Notes: generated by a model from the letters alone, not told the origin. A DNA stretch of 64,000 nucleotides from Algoriphagus sp. TR-M9 (GCF_027594545.1 NZ_CP115160.1:2179001-2243000), one strand, 5' to 3'. Positions 25,341 to 35,001 are shown, counted from the stretch's first letter. Numbers and translations are program-made.

Positions 25341-27131
25341 ATGAACATACAAGAATCAATACATAACGGCATTCAGCTTGCCTTTCAGAATATTTTCAAC
25401 CATGAGCTTCCGCTGGATCAGATCAGCCTGGCTCCTACGCGAAAGGAATTTAAGGGCACCTACACATTTGTGGTTTTCCCTTACTTGAAAGTATCCAAAA
25501 CCACACCTGAAGCCACGGCAAACCTGCTAGGCGATTACCTAAAGGAAAATGTAAGCGAAGTTTCAGGTTTTAATGTAATGAAAGGATTTTTGAACCTGGA
25601 ACTGGACAATAGGAGTTGGCTAGATGTTTTCCAGAAGCTGTTTACCTATGAAAACCTGGGGCAGCTCCCAGCCAAAGGCGAAAAAGTGATGGTAGAGTAT
25701 TCCTCCCCCAATACCAACAAACCCCTTCACCTGGGCCATCTGAGAAACAACTTTTTGGGCTTTGCCGTGGCACAAATTCTGGAAGCAAATGGCTACGAAG
25801 TCATCAAGGCTAATCTGGTAAATGATCGTGGCATCCACATTTGTAAGTCAATGGTGGCATACCTGCATTTTGGCAATGGAGAAACTCCAGAATCTTCTGG
25901 GCTAAAAGGAGATCATCTGGCTGGAAAATACTACGTGATCTTTGACCAGAAATACAAAGAAGAAATAGCCAAACTCAAAGAACAAGGCCAATCCGAAGAA
26001 GAGGCTAAAAAGAACGCACCTCTCCTGCTTGAGGCACAGGATATGCTTCGCAAATGGGAAGCCAATGACGAAGAAGTCGTGACGCTCTGGAAGCAGATGA
26101 ACGAATGGGTTTATGCTGGATTTGACAAAACTTACGAACGCATGGGCGTCAGTTTTGACCAATACTATTATGAATCAAACACCTACTTGCTAGGCAAGGA
26201 TATCGTGACTGAAGGCCTGGAAAAAGGCGTTTTCTTCAAAAAAGAAAATGGCTCCGTCTGGGTGGATCTGACCGACGAAGGATTAGATGAAAAGTTGGTT
26301 TTACGAGGTGACGGCACCTCTGTTTACATCACCCAAGACATGGGGACGGCTGATCTGAAATATGATGATTTCGGAATCAGCAAGTCCGTATATGTAGTGG
26401 GTAATGAACAGGATTACCACTTTGATGTCTTGTTTAAGATCATGAGAAAACTAGGCCGTCCCTATGGCGAAGGGCTATACCATTTATCCTATGGAATGGT
26501 AGATTTGCCTACCGGTAAAATGAAATCCCGCGAAGGCACAGTGGTAGACGCAGATGACCTGATGCAGGAGATGGTCGATACTGCCGCCCAGCACACCAAG
26601 GAACTCGGGAAAATCGACGGATTCAATGAGGCTCAAGCTGCAGAATTATATGAAACATTGGGGCTGGGGGCCCTGAAATACTTCTTGCTGAAAGTAGACC
26701 CTAAAAAGCGCATGCTGTTCAATCCACAAGAATCCATAGAGTTTCAAGGAAACACCGGGCCATTCATCCAGTATTCTCATGCTCGCATCGCTTCCATTTT
26801 GAGAAAAGCAGATCAAATCGGAGTAGCCTACCAAAATGCAGATTTCTCTCAAATCGCCAAAATTGAAGAATCTGAATCCAGCCTTATCTATCTGCTGAAT
26901 GAGTTTGAAAAGAAAATAGCCCAGGCTGGCACGGATTATTCTCCGGCTATTTTGGCACAATATCTTTTCGATTTAGCTAAGGAATACAACAGATTCTATG
27001 CAGATCTCCCTATATTTCTGGAAAATGACTCAAGCATTTTGGCTTTCCGGGTGGCTCTGTCTGCACATACCGCCAAAACCCTGAAAAAAGGAATGAAGCT
27101 TTTGGGAATCACAGTACCTGATAGAATGTAA
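25341..27131 (+). CDS. argS: Arginine--tRNA ligase
   Basis: Class I arginyl-tRNA synthetase, 596 residues, complete. After the N-terminal Add1 domain comes the HIGH motif HLGH (130-133, in NKPLHLGHLRNN). The catalytic core follows (VLRGDGTSVYITQDMGTADLK, VVGNEQDYHF), then the KMSKS-equivalent TGKMKSREGTVV, and the DALR anticodon-binding domain ending in GMKLLGITVPDRM. The gene starts 7 bases beyond the GxxExxY cassette arm and is followed within 2 bases by the glutathione peroxidase gene. Confidence 0.97.
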   Translation: MNIQESIHNGIQLAFQNIFNHELPLDQISLAPTRKEFKGTYTFVVFPYLKVSKTTPEATANLLGDYLKENVSEVSGFNVMKGFLNLELDNRSWLDVFQKLFTYENLGQLPAKGEKVMVEYSSPNTNKPLHLGHLRNNFLGFAVAQILEANGYEVIKANLVNDRGIHICKSMVAYLHFGNGETPESSGLKGDHLAGKYYVIFDQKYKEEIAKLKEQGQSEEEAKKNAPLLLEAQDMLRKWEANDEEVVTLWKQMNEWVYAGFDKTYERMGVSFDQYYYESNTYLLGKDIVTEGLEKGVFFKKENGSVWVDLTDEGLDEKLVLRGDGTSVYITQDMGTADLKYDDFGISKSVYVVGNEQDYHFDVLFKIMRKLGRPYGEGLYHLSYGMVDLPTGKMKSREGTVVDADDLMQEMVDTAAQHTKELGKIDGFNEAQAAELYETLGLGALKYFLLKVDPKKRMLFNPQESIEFQGNTGPFIQYSHARIASILRKADQIGVAYQNADFSQIAKIEESESSLIYLLNEFEKKIAQAGTDYSPAILAQYLFDLAKEYNRFYADLPIFLENDSSILAFRVALSAHTAKTLKKGMKLLGITVPDRM

Positions 27132-27133
27132 TT

Positions 27134-27703
27134 ATGAAAAATTTATTATTTCTAGGATGCTTAATCCTGCTAGTAAGTGCTTATGCCATCAGCAGTACGC
27201 ATGCTGCCAAGTCAAAAAACAACATGGAAAAGTCCTTTTACGATTTCAAAATGAAGGATCTGAATGGGAAAGAAGTTGACTTCAGCTCCTTCAAAGGCAA
27301 GAAAATCATGGTAGTAAATGTAGCTTCCAAATGCGGCTATACCCCGCAGTACGAGGAATTGCAGAAACTTTATGCCGCGCACTCCGATAAATTGGTCATT
27401 TTAGGATTTCCAGCCAATAACTTTGGAGGACAAGAACCAGGATCAAACGAAGAAATCAAATCGTTTTGCACAGAGAATTATGGCGTGACCTTTCCAATGT
27501 TTGAAAAAATCTCCGTGAAGGGATTTGACAAGCATCCCATCTATAGGTGGCTTTCAGATGCGGACCAAAATGGCTGGAACAATGAAGAACCTAGCTGGAA
27601 TTTCTGCAAGTATATTTTGGACGAACAGGGAAAGTTACTCGAGTTTCTCCCCTCTAAAGTATCACCGCTGGATGAGCAAATCATAGCATTAATCAACTCC
27701 TAA
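27134..27703 (+). CDS. Exported glutathione peroxidase-family protein
   Basis: A 189-residue thiol peroxidase of the glutathione peroxidase family with an N-terminal signal or anchor (MKNLLFLGCLILLVSAYAIS). The catalytic Cys67 lies in NVASKCGYT, Gln100 in NNFGGQEPG and Trp155-Asn156 in WNFCKY. Cys replaces selenocysteine, so it probably uses thioredoxin. The gene is 2 bases after argS and 20 before menA, making an argS-gpx-menA operon likely. Confidence 0.93.
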   Translation: MKNLLFLGCLILLVSAYAISSTHAAKSKNNMEKSFYDFKMKDLNGKEVDFSSFKGKKIMVVNVASKCGYTPQYEELQKLYAAHSDKLVILGFPANNFGGQEPGSNEEIKSFCTENYGVTFPMFEKISVKGFDKHPIYRWLSDADQNGWNNEEPSWNFCKYILDEQGKLLEFLPSKVSPLDEQIIALINS

Positions 27704-27723
27704 TCCACACGATTGACTTCCGA

Positions 27724-28644
27724 GTGAAACAAAGCATTCAATCAAAAAAAGAAGCCTGGCTGCATGCAGTCAGGCTTCGAACTTTACCTTTAGCTCTGGC
27801 GAGTATTTTTGCAGGGTCTTTTCTAGCCGCATACCACGAGGTTTTCCGTTGGGAAATTTTGGTATTGGCTTCCTTCACCACCATATTTCTCCAAATACTT
27901 TCCAATCTCTCCAATGACTACGGAGACACAGTCCACGGAGCAGATCACCAAGACCGAAAAGGGCCCGTAAGAGCTGTGCAGTCCGGTCTCATCAGCTTGG
28001 AAGAGATGAAAAGGGCAATGTATTGGTTTGCAGGATTGGCTTTAGTATCTGGGTTGTTATTAATTTATCTGGCTGTACAAAGCTGGTTAGTCATCGCTTT
28101 ATTTATAGTCCTGGGTCTCTTGGCGATTTGGGCATCGGTATCTTATACCTCCGGCTCAAATCCCTATGGCTACCTGGGCCTGGGAGACATTTCCGTTTTT
28201 CTTTTTTTCGGTTTGCTTGGAGTCTTTGGGACTTACTTTCTGCACAGTTTATCCTGGGACAATGCTGTGGTCTGCATAGGCGTAGCCCTGGGGCTGTTCA
28301 GTGCCGCCGTATTAAACATCAATAACATCCGGGACATAGAGTCTGACCAGATCGCAGGCAAGAAATCTATCCCTGTGAGAATTGGGAAAAACTTGGCTGT
28401 AAAATACAACTGGTTTTTAATCCTTGGAGGAAATATCTCCCTGCTAATATTCGTTCTGTTAAGCAAAGAATGGGGAGCACTTCTGGCCTATTTGATACTT
28501 CCATTTCAGCTTAAAATCGGACTTGGGGTACAGCAGGGAAAAGAGTCTTCAGAGATTGACCCTTATTTAAAAAAAATGGCAATCAGCACGCTATTTTGGG
28601 TAATCTTATTTGGGATTGGATTGCTTTTTTTAGGAAAAAGCTGA
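27724..28644 (+). CDS. menA: 1,4-dihydroxy-2-naphthoate polyprenyltransferase
   Basis: A 306-residue UbiA-superfamily membrane prenyltransferase of menaquinone synthesis. It starts at a GTG. The early WLHAVRLRTLPLALA stretch and the two Asp-rich sites, NLSNDYGDTVHGADHQD and NNIRDIESDQIAGKKS, match MenA. Eight to nine hydrophobic helices are visible. It attaches the polyprenyl tail to DHNA at the inner membrane. The other men genes are not in this window. Confidence 0.93.
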   Translation: MKQSIQSKKEAWLHAVRLRTLPLALASIFAGSFLAAYHEVFRWEILVLASFTTIFLQILSNLSNDYGDTVHGADHQDRKGPVRAVQSGLISLEEMKRAMYWFAGLALVSGLLLIYLAVQSWLVIALFIVLGLLAIWASVSYTSGSNPYGYLGLGDISVFLFFGLLGVFGTYFLHSLSWDNAVVCIGVALGLFSAAVLNINNIRDIESDQIAGKKSIPVRIGKNLAVKYNWFLILGGNISLLIFVLLSKEWGALLAYLILPFQLKIGLGVQQGKESSEIDPYLKKMAISTLFWVILFGIGLLFLGKS

Positions 28645-28707
28645 CAAAAGTCCTTTTCTACTCCCCTTTTTTCGGCTAATTTGGCATAAACCATAACACC
28701 ATATTTT

Positions 28708-29565
28708 ATGACTAAAGTACTTGTCCCATTCGATTTTTCAGAGCAAGCCCAAAATGCCCTGGATTTCACCCTGGCAATATCCGAAAAACTGGAGAACGCT
28801 CGCATTGTTGTTCTCCACGTAGTAGAGGTTCCCTCCTCTGCGAATTTAGGAACTATGGGAGGAGGAGAAATGATCCCGGAAATGGACAATCAGATCTTCT
28901 TTATAGAACTGATGGATCGTAGAAAAAAACAGTTTAAAGAACTCGAAGAAAAATATGCTGCCAGCTCTTTTAATCTGACTACAAAAATTACGTTAGGAAA
29001 TGCCTTCTCTGGTATAGATGATGCAATCAACGACGAAGAACCAGATCTGGTCATCATGGGCTCCAAAGGCACCAGTGGCCTAGAAGAAATTCTGATCGGT
29101 AGCAATACCGAAAAAGTAGTGCGTACAGCGAAATGCCCTGTACTGACAGTGAAAAGCAAAGTAGATCCCGTTAATTTCAAGAAAATTGTATTTGCCAGCG
29201 ACTTCAGAGAAGATGATTCCGTGCTCGTCTCCAGGATCATTACTTTGCAGAAGCTTTTTGATGCTGACCTTTACTTGGTCATAGTCAATACGCCGAGCAA
29301 CTTCGAAACCACGCGGGAATCAAGCATGCGCATCAAGACCTTCGTCAACCATAATAAGATAGAAAATGCGGTGGCAGAAATCTATAATTCCACTTCAGAA
29401 GAAGCTGGAATTGTGGAATTTGCGGAAGATATAGATGCAGATTTGATCGCAATGGCCACTCATGGTCATACTGGATTTATTCACCTGATGACAGGAAGTA
29501 TAGCCGAAGATGTGGTCAATCACGCCAAGAGGCCGGTCATGACTTTCAAAATAAGCAAGAAATAG
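28708..29565 (+). CDS. Tandem universal stress protein
   Basis: A 285-residue protein with two UspA domains (residues about 1-150 and 155-285). Both have the nucleotide-binding glycine pattern: MGSKGTSGLEEILIGSNTEK in the first and THGHTGFIHLMTGSIAED in the second. The family binds ATP or related nucleotides in stress or low-energy states. It follows menA by 63 bases and probably has its own promoter. Confidence 0.93.
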   Translation: MTKVLVPFDFSEQAQNALDFTLAISEKLENARIVVLHVVEVPSSANLGTMGGGEMIPEMDNQIFFIELMDRRKKQFKELEEKYAASSFNLTTKITLGNAFSGIDDAINDEEPDLVIMGSKGTSGLEEILIGSNTEKVVRTAKCPVLTVKSKVDPVNFKKIVFASDFREDDSVLVSRIITLQKLFDADLYLVIVNTPSNFETTRESSMRIKTFVNHNKIENAVAEIYNSTSEEAGIVEFAEDIDADLIAMATHGHTGFIHLMTGSIAEDVVNHAKRPVMTFKISKK

Positions 29566-29643
29566 AATTACCTGATCAGATCAGATCAGAAAGGAAAAAT
29601 AGCTAAAGCATTTGCCATGTACCGGCAGGTGCTCATTTTAACT

Positions 29644-29997
29644 ATGGGAAGAAAAAACAACGACTGGAAAAAGCGAGATGGGGTAGTTTATTCTACCAGT
29701 GATGACTTTGAATTCGATACTGGGCAAGAAGATCAAAATGAAACCTTGGCCCCTAATCAGCAGAACCTGAAAGTAATGCTGGATAAAAAAGCCAGAGCTG
29801 GTAAAAAAGTCACTTTGATAGATGGATTTGTAGGTTCTGACGAAAGCCTAAAAGAGCTCGGTAAACTGCTCAAAAACAAATGTGGAGTAGGTGGCTCAGC
29901 AAAAGACGGAGAAATATTAATCCAGGGCGATCATAGAGATAAGGTACTGCAGATCCTGCTCGACGTTGGATACAAAGCGAAAAAGTCCGGAGGCTAA
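29644..29997 (+). CDS. SUI1/YciH-family translation factor
   Basis: A 117-residue protein with an acidic, probably disordered N-terminal half and a C-terminal SUI1 domain: [20 protein letters not shown], then [21 protein letters not shown]. YciH-type proteins are bacterial homologues of eIF1 that influence start-codon selection or stress translation. The ATG at 29644 was chosen; an upstream in-frame start at 29617 adds nine untypical residues. Confidence 0.92.
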   Translation: MGRKNNDWKKRDGVVYSTSDDFEFDTGQEDQNETLAPNQQNLKVMLDKKARAGKKVTLIDGFVGSDESLKELGKLLKNKCGVGGSAKDGEILIQGDHRDKVLQILLDVGYKAKKSGG

Positions 29998-30305
29998 GTA
30001 CTTTTGCCCCTTTTCCCATTATCCTAAAACCACAGACCAGTTCAGACCATCAGAGGCAGGGCGCAGGTATTTTTGGTGCAGATCCTGAGAGTATTTGCTA
30101 TTCCGCTATGGCTATAAGGGATATCGGGAGAAATTGTACGCCAATAGATCAATGCTTCTCTAATCATGAAATTAGGCGCGTAACTGATCATGCTACTCAA
30201 AAGTTGTTTCCAGAATAATCTCCTTCTATACCTAGCCTGGCAGTTTGATTTATTCCGCACAAGTTAACGTCCCCATAATCTATCCCTCAAAAAAACAAAT
30301 TGCCA
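29998..30305. other. Intergenic region upstream of the his promoter
   Basis: No convincing gene. A 72-codon minus-strand frame (30042-30260, GTG start) contains a protein-like stretch (LFWKQLLSSMISYAPNFMIR) but was not recognised; it may be a remnant or chance. No tRNA or clear terminator was found for the upstream SUI1 gene. Confidence 0.45.
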
Positions 30306-30336
30306 TTTGCATTCTTTCATTCCATTCTTATATTTG
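30306..30336 (+). promoter_or_regulatory. Bacteroidota-type promoter of the his operon
   Basis: TTTG (30306-30309) and TATATTTG (30329-30336) match the -33 TTTG and -7 TAnnTTTG boxes of Bacteroidota sigma factor with a 19-base spacer. The predicted transcription start is near 30340-30344, only a few bases before the leader peptide ATG at 30346. Confidence 0.7.
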
Positions 30337-30345
30337 CCATCAATA

Positions 30346-30426
30346 ATGGAAAACAGCAATAGAAATATTGAATTTTTAGCAATTCAGCAAGCTCACTTGC
30401 TGCATCATTTCCATCATTCCTCCTGA
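30346..30426 (+). CDS. hisL: his operon leader peptide
   Basis: A 26-codon reading frame (ATG 30346, TGA 30424-30426) ends with AHLLHHFHHSS, i.e. five His codons (all CAT except one CAC) within eight codons. It lies directly downstream of a good promoter and 97 bases upstream of hisG. A His-codon run in a short peptide ahead of a his operon is the hallmark of ribosome-mediated attenuation. Hairpins CAGCAAG/CTTGCTG (30385-30402) and ATTCCT/AGGAAT (30416-30431) overlap it. It is too short for normal ORF calling. Confidence 0.85.
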   Translation: MENSNRNIEFLAIQQAHLLHHFHHSS

Positions 30427-30445
30427 GGAATATTTTTACTTACCC

Positions 30446-30479
30446 GGTGAAGCCGATGAAAGGGATTCCGCTTTTCACC
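30446..30479 (+). promoter_or_regulatory. Candidate his attenuator hairpin
   Basis: GGTGAAGC (30446-30453) pairs with GCTTTTCACC (30470-30479) with a two-base bulge, followed by a T-rich but interrupted tract to about 30508. The loop GATGAAA (30455-30461) can also pair, with one bulge, with TTTCCATC in the His-codon run, a possible alternative fold. It lies between the leader peptide and hisG. The weak T-tract means it may be a poor terminator on its own. Confidence 0.5.
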
Positions 30480-30522
30480 AACATTTCTTACAATCTTTTA
30501 CTTCTTAGCGTAACTTGCCAAC

Positions 30523-31383
30523 ATGGAAAAAATTATCCGTATTGCCGTACAGAAAAGCGGCAGACTATCAGATGACTCACTCAGCCTCATCAAAGAATGT
30601 GGTATTAAATTTTACAACGGAACCGGAAAACTAAAGTCCACTTCCACCAATTTCCCCATTGAATTTCTATTCTTAAGAGACGATGATATTCCCGGTTATG
30701 TGGCCGATGGAGTAGCTGATCTCGGCATCGTGGGACAAAACGAAGTTGTAGAAAAAGACAAAGACGTCACTACTTTAAAAGAACTGGGATTCTCCAAGTG
30801 CAGACTTTCACTAGCGGTGAGCAAAGGTCAGGAATACAAAGGTGTGGAATATTTTGAAGGAAAAAATATTGCCACATCCTACCCAAAAATTCTTGGGGAC
30901 TACCTGAAAAGCAAAAACATCAATGCTGACATTCACGAGATCTCAGGATCAGTGGAGATAGCGCCGAGCATAGGCCTGGCAGAAGGGATCTGCGATATCG
31001 TCAGCTCAGGGAGTACACTCATGATGAACGGACTGAAAGAGGTAGAAGAAATCTTTAAATCTGAGGCTGTTTTGATAGCCAATAATAACCTTGAAGATTG
31101 GAAAAAGGAGATTGCAGAAAAGCTGCTTTTCAGAATCAATGCCGTACAAAAAGGAAAAAGCAGTAAATATGTTTTGCTGAATGCCCCAAATGAATCTATT
31201 GACAAAATCATCAGTCTGATCCCCGGCATGCGGAGCCCTACTATTTTACCTTTGGCCCAAAAAGGCTGGTCATCGGTTCATTCTGTACTCAATGAAGATC
31301 AATTCTGGGAAAACATAGAAGAACTTCGGGCTGCTGGAGCTGAAGGCATCTTGGTGGTTCCTATCGAAAAGATGATACTCTAA
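30523..31383 (+). CDS. hisG: ATP phosphoribosyltransferase (long form)
   Basis: First enzyme of histidine synthesis, joining ATP and PRPP. At 286 residues it is the long HisG form, with a C-terminal ACT-like domain (from about 210: SKYVLLNAPNESIDKIISLI) that binds histidine for feedback inhibition, so no HisZ is needed. Motifs include IRIAVQKSGRLSDDSL, VADLGIVGQNEV and the PRPP loop ICDIVSSGSTLMMNGL. Start ATG at 30523 follows the leader region. It is the first structural gene of hisGDCB. Confidence 0.96.
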   Translation: MEKIIRIAVQKSGRLSDDSLSLIKECGIKFYNGTGKLKSTSTNFPIEFLFLRDDDIPGYVADGVADLGIVGQNEVVEKDKDVTTLKELGFSKCRLSLAVSKGQEYKGVEYFEGKNIATSYPKILGDYLKSKNINADIHEISGSVEIAPSIGLAEGICDIVSSGSTLMMNGLKEVEEIFKSEAVLIANNNLEDWKKEIAEKLLFRINAVQKGKSSKYVLLNAPNESIDKIISLIPGMRSPTILPLAQKGWSSVHSVLNEDQFWENIEELRAAGAEGILVVPIEKMIL

Positions 31384-31421
31384 CTAGCTCTACCCTACTC
31401 TAACCTAGACCAGAATTTAAG

Positions 31422-32717
31422 ATGAAAATCCTAGATAATCCTTCGAAGGGAACTTGGAAAAAGCAACTGGCGCGCCCTGTTTTCAAAACGAAGCAAATCA
31501 ACAAAATAGTAAAACCTATTCTCCGAAAGGTCAAAAGAAACGGCGATAAGGCGCTTTATAAATTTGCTCAGGAATATGATCATGTGGAGCTGGATTCACT
31601 TTTCGTCTCCGACCTGGAGAAAGCCAATGCTGCGGCAGCCATTTCTTCAGAACTGAAAGAAGCCATCCACACTGCAAAAGCCAATATTGAGCGTTTTCAC
31701 CGTGCGCAGTTTACCCCGGAAATCGTGGAAGAAGTTATTCCTGGGGTCATTTGCCGAAGAAAAAGCGTGGCCATTCAACATGTAGGGTTGTATATCCCCG
31801 GAGGTACAGCGCCATTGTTCAGTACGGTTTTGATGCTGGGAATACCAGCCGTACTTGCAGGCTGTAAAGAGATAGTACTTTGCTCTCCTCCCAACAAAGA
31901 AGGAGAGATCCATCCGGCAATCCTCTACACAGCCAGCCTGATCGGTATCACAAAAATCATCAAATCCGGTGGAGCCCAAGCCATAGCTGCACTTACTTTT
32001 GGTACAGAGAGCGTCCCAAAAGTTGATAAGATTTTCGGGCCTGGAAACCAATTTGTCACTGCGGCAAAGCAAATCGCTACCAAATATGGTGTAGCTATAG
32101 ACATGCCTGCTGGTCCTTCGGAGGTTTTGGTCTATGCGGATAGTACAGCCACTCCAGCATTTGTGGCAGCAGATTTACTATCTCAGGCAGAGCATGGGGT
32201 AGATAGCCAGGTTATTTTGGTCACTGACACTAAAAAGTTTGCGAAAAAAGTCCTGAAGGAAATTGAAAGTCAGCTGAGTGAGCTTGCGCGCAAGGACATA
32301 GCTGAAAAAGCACTGGAAAACTCCCGGGCGGTGATCATGGAAAACCGGGATGAGGCTTTGGAACTCATCAACTATTATTCTCCTGAGCACCTGATCATCA
32401 GCGTAGAGCATGAAGATAAGGCCGTTGAAGCTATTGTGAATGCAGGGTCGGTTTTCATCGGGAATTTCACCCCTGAATCAGCAGGTGACTATGCTTCTGG
32501 CACTAATCACACCCTCCCTACTTATGGCTATGCCAGAAATTACAGCGGAGTTTCTTTGGATAGTTTTGTTAAAAAAATCACCTACCAGAAGATCAGCCCG
32601 GAAGGATTGAAACAATTGGGGCCTACTATTGAAATCATGGCTGAAAACGAATTGTTAGATGCCCATAAAAACGCTGTATCCATCAGACTCGAATATCTTA
32701 AAACAAGCAAGAAATGA
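31422..32717 (+). CDS. hisD: Histidinol dehydrogenase
   Basis: A 431-residue zinc- and NAD-dependent dehydrogenase that catalyses the last two steps of histidine synthesis. Hallmarks are [66 protein letters not shown] and [19 protein letters not shown]. Its stop overlaps the hisC start by 4 bases (ATGA), indicating translational coupling. Confidence 0.97.
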   Translation: MKILDNPSKGTWKKQLARPVFKTKQINKIVKPILRKVKRNGDKALYKFAQEYDHVELDSLFVSDLEKANAAAAISSELKEAIHTAKANIERFHRAQFTPEIVEEVIPGVICRRKSVAIQHVGLYIPGGTAPLFSTVLMLGIPAVLAGCKEIVLCSPPNKEGEIHPAILYTASLIGITKIIKSGGAQAIAALTFGTESVPKVDKIFGPGNQFVTAAKQIATKYGVAIDMPAGPSEVLVYADSTATPAFVAADLLSQAEHGVDSQVILVTDTKKFAKKVLKEIESQLSELARKDIAEKALENSRAVIMENRDEALELINYYSPEHLIISVEHEDKAVEAIVNAGSVFIGNFTPESAGDYASGTNHTLPTYGYARNYSGVSLDSFVKKITYQKISPEGLKQLGPTIEIMAENELLDAHKNAVSIRLEYLKTSKK

Positions 32718-33781
32718 AGTTTGACCTAACTCCACTTTTACGACCGCACATCGTAGATTTACTTCCATACACTTCTGCGCGGGATGAATACACCGGAAAG
32801 GAAGGAATCTTCTTAGATGCCAATGAAAACCCTTACGGTTCAGTGACAGACCAGGATTTCAATAGATATCCGGATCCATATCAGCTAGACTTGAAAGCCG
32901 AAATAGCAAAAATAAAGCAGGTAAAACCTTCTCAGATTTTTCTCGGAAACGGCTCTGACGAAGCTATTGACTTGCTGTTTAGAGCATTTTGTAACCCCGG
33001 ACAGGACAATGTAATCATCCTGCCCCCTACATATGGCATGTATGAAGTGAGCGCGGGAATCAATGATGTGGAAACCCGAAGGGTTCCCTTGACCGAGGAC
33101 TTTCAGCTTCAGACCGATAAAATTCTGGATGCGGTAGACCAGCACACCAAAATCATCTTCGTTTGCTCTCCCAATAATCCTAGTGGCAACAAGGTCAATC
33201 GGGAAGATATTTTACGATTGATCCAGGAATTCCACGGTTTAGTGGTGGTAGATGAAGCTTACATCGACTTCAGTGATGAGCCTAGCTTCACCAATTTGCT
33301 ACCTGAGTATGGAAATCTCCTGGTCATGCAGACTTTCTCCAAGGCCTGGGGACTGGCATCGCTGCGCCTTGGGATGGCATTTGCCTCCAAAGCTATGATC
33401 AAAATTCTCAATAGGATCAAACCCCCTTACAACATCTCAGGTTTGACCCAGGAAACGGTGCTGGCAGCAATCAAAAATGTAGATAAGGTCAACGCCATGA
33501 TCGCGGATATGCTTCAAGAAAGAGATTTTCTGAAAGAGGAAATGGCAAAATTGGACTTTGTAGAAAAAATCCACCCTTCCCATGCCAACTTCCTTTTGGT
33601 GAAAATGCCCAATGCCAACCATGTGTATGATGACCTGATCGAAGAGCAAATCATCGTCCGAAACAGGTCCAAGGTTCAGCTTTGTGAAGACTGCCTCAGA
33701 ATTTCTGTGGGTACCCGTGCCGAAAATGTAGCATTCATTGATGCTTTGAAAAAAATCTACGCAGAAAGTTTTAACCTTTAA
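32714..33781 (+). CDS. hisC: Histidinol-phosphate aminotransferase
   Basis: A 355-residue fold-type I PLP aminotransferase converting imidazole-acetol phosphate to histidinol phosphate. The start contains LDANENPYGSV and YPDPYQLDLK. Later come GNGSDEAIDLLFRAF, SPNNPSGN, VDEAYIDFS and the PLP lysine in TFSKAWGLASLRLG. It overlaps hisD by 4 bases and is 3 bases from hisB. Confidence 0.97.
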   Translation: MKFDLTPLLRPHIVDLLPYTSARDEYTGKEGIFLDANENPYGSVTDQDFNRYPDPYQLDLKAEIAKIKQVKPSQIFLGNGSDEAIDLLFRAFCNPGQDNVIILPPTYGMYEVSAGINDVETRRVPLTEDFQLQTDKILDAVDQHTKIIFVCSPNNPSGNKVNREDILRLIQEFHGLVVVDEAYIDFSDEPSFTNLLPEYGNLLVMQTFSKAWGLASLRLGMAFASKAMIKILNRIKPPYNISGLTQETVLAAIKNVDKVNAMIADMLQERDFLKEEMAKLDFVEKIHPSHANFLLVKMPNANHVYDDLIEEQIIVRNRSKVQLCEDCLRISVGTRAENVAFIDALKKIYAESFNL

Positions 33782-33784
33782 ATC

Positions 33785-34882
33785 ATGAAGAAAAAAGTAC
33801 TTTTTATCGACAGAGATGGAACCATCATTAAGGAACCACCAACTGATTTTCAAGTAGATAGCCTGGAAAAGCTCGAGTTTTTGCCGAAGGCAATTTCCAA
33901 CCTCAGAAAGATAGCGGAAGAGACTGATTATGAGCTAGTGATGGTGACCAATCAAGATGGACTAGGAACTGATTCTTTTCCAGAGGACACCTTTTGGCCA
34001 GCACAATTCAAGATGCTCAAAACCTTGGAACAGGAAAACATTTTCTTCAAAGCTATCCACGTAGACAAAACATTTGAGCATGAAAATGCGCCAACTAGAA
34101 AACCAGGAACGGCATTACTTACGTCCTATTTTTCGGAAGAATACGATCTGGAAAATTCCTATGTGATCGGTGATAGACTGACGGATGTGAAGCTGGCAGA
34201 AAACCTGGGAGCCAAAGCAGTTTTTATCGGTGAGCAGGAAAGTAAAGCAGCGCTTTCTACTACAGACTGGGACGAGATCTACACCTTTCTGAAAATGCCG
34301 CCAAGAGCAGCTGAAGTAAGTAGAAAAACATCAGAAACGGATATCTACATCAAACTAAACCTAGACGGCAGTGGGCAATGCGATATCAAGACCGGATTGC
34401 ACTTCTTTGACCATATGCTAGAGCAGCTGGGCAAGCACGGAAGTACAGATCTGGAGATTAAGGTAAAGGGAGACCTGCACATCGATGAGCACCATACCAT
34501 AGAGGATACCGCTTTGGCCTTGGGAGAGGCTTATTTGAGGGCTTTAGGAGACAAAAAAGGCATTTACCGCTATGGCTTCCTACTCCCTATGGATGATGTA
34601 CTCGCGCAGGTTGCCATAGACTTTGGCGGGAGACCCTGGATGGTTTGGGATGCAGAATTCAAGCGTGAAAAAGTTGGAGATATGCCTACTGAGATGTTCT
34701 ACCATTTCTTCAAGTCCTTCTCCGATACGGCCAAATGTAACCTGAACATCAAAGCTGAAGGAGATAATGAGCACCACAAAATCGAAGCGATCTTCAAAGG
34801 TCTGGCCCGTGCGATAAAGATGGCTGTAATGCGGGATCCTAGCAATATCAACCAACTGCCAAGTACTAAAGGAGTACTTTGA
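33785..34882 (+). CDS. hisB: Bifunctional histidinol-phosphatase / imidazoleglycerol-phosphate dehydratase
   Basis: A 365-residue fusion. Residues about 1-165 form a HAD phosphatase with [12 protein letters not shown] (nucleophile Asp), MVTNQDG and [15 protein letters not shown]. Residues about 175-365 form the dehydratase with [14 protein letters not shown] and [16 protein letters not shown]. The two halves catalyse non-consecutive steps of histidine synthesis. It is the last gene before a strong terminator; hisH, hisA, hisF and hisI are absent from the window. Confidence 0.97.
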   Translation: MKKKVLFIDRDGTIIKEPPTDFQVDSLEKLEFLPKAISNLRKIAEETDYELVMVTNQDGLGTDSFPEDTFWPAQFKMLKTLEQENIFFKAIHVDKTFEHENAPTRKPGTALLTSYFSEEYDLENSYVIGDRLTDVKLAENLGAKAVFIGEQESKAALSTTDWDEIYTFLKMPPRAAEVSRKTSETDIYIKLNLDGSGQCDIKTGLHFFDHMLEQLGKHGSTDLEIKVKGDLHIDEHHTIEDTALALGEAYLRALGDKKGIYRYGFLLPMDDVLAQVAIDFGGRPWMVWDAEFKREKVGDMPTEMFYHFFKSFSDTAKCNLNIKAEGDNEHHKIEAIFKGLARAIKMAVMRDPSNINQLPSTKGVL

Positions 34883-34938
34883 TCACCAGTAGCTTAAGGC
34901 TAGTGAGACAAAAAGCAGCTTATTGCTGTAAATGAAGT

Positions 34939-34989
34939 AAGGATTAGGAATTTTTCACCTTAAAAATTTTTCCTAATCCTTATTTTTTT
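34939..34989 (+). terminator. Strong terminator of the his operon
   Basis: A 12-bp perfect stem (AAGGATTAGGAA 34939-34950 with TTCCTAATCCTT 34970-34981) is followed by a long T-run. It closes hisGDCB and shields the downstream TPR lipoprotein gene. Confidence 0.92.
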
Positions 34990-35001
34990 GTTCATTTAGT
35001 C

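Noticed and set aside
30042..30260. 72-codon minus-strand ORF with a GTG start
   Set aside because: It looks partly protein-like (KQLLSSMISYAPNFMIREAL), but I recognise no family and see no supporting context; at most a remnant.
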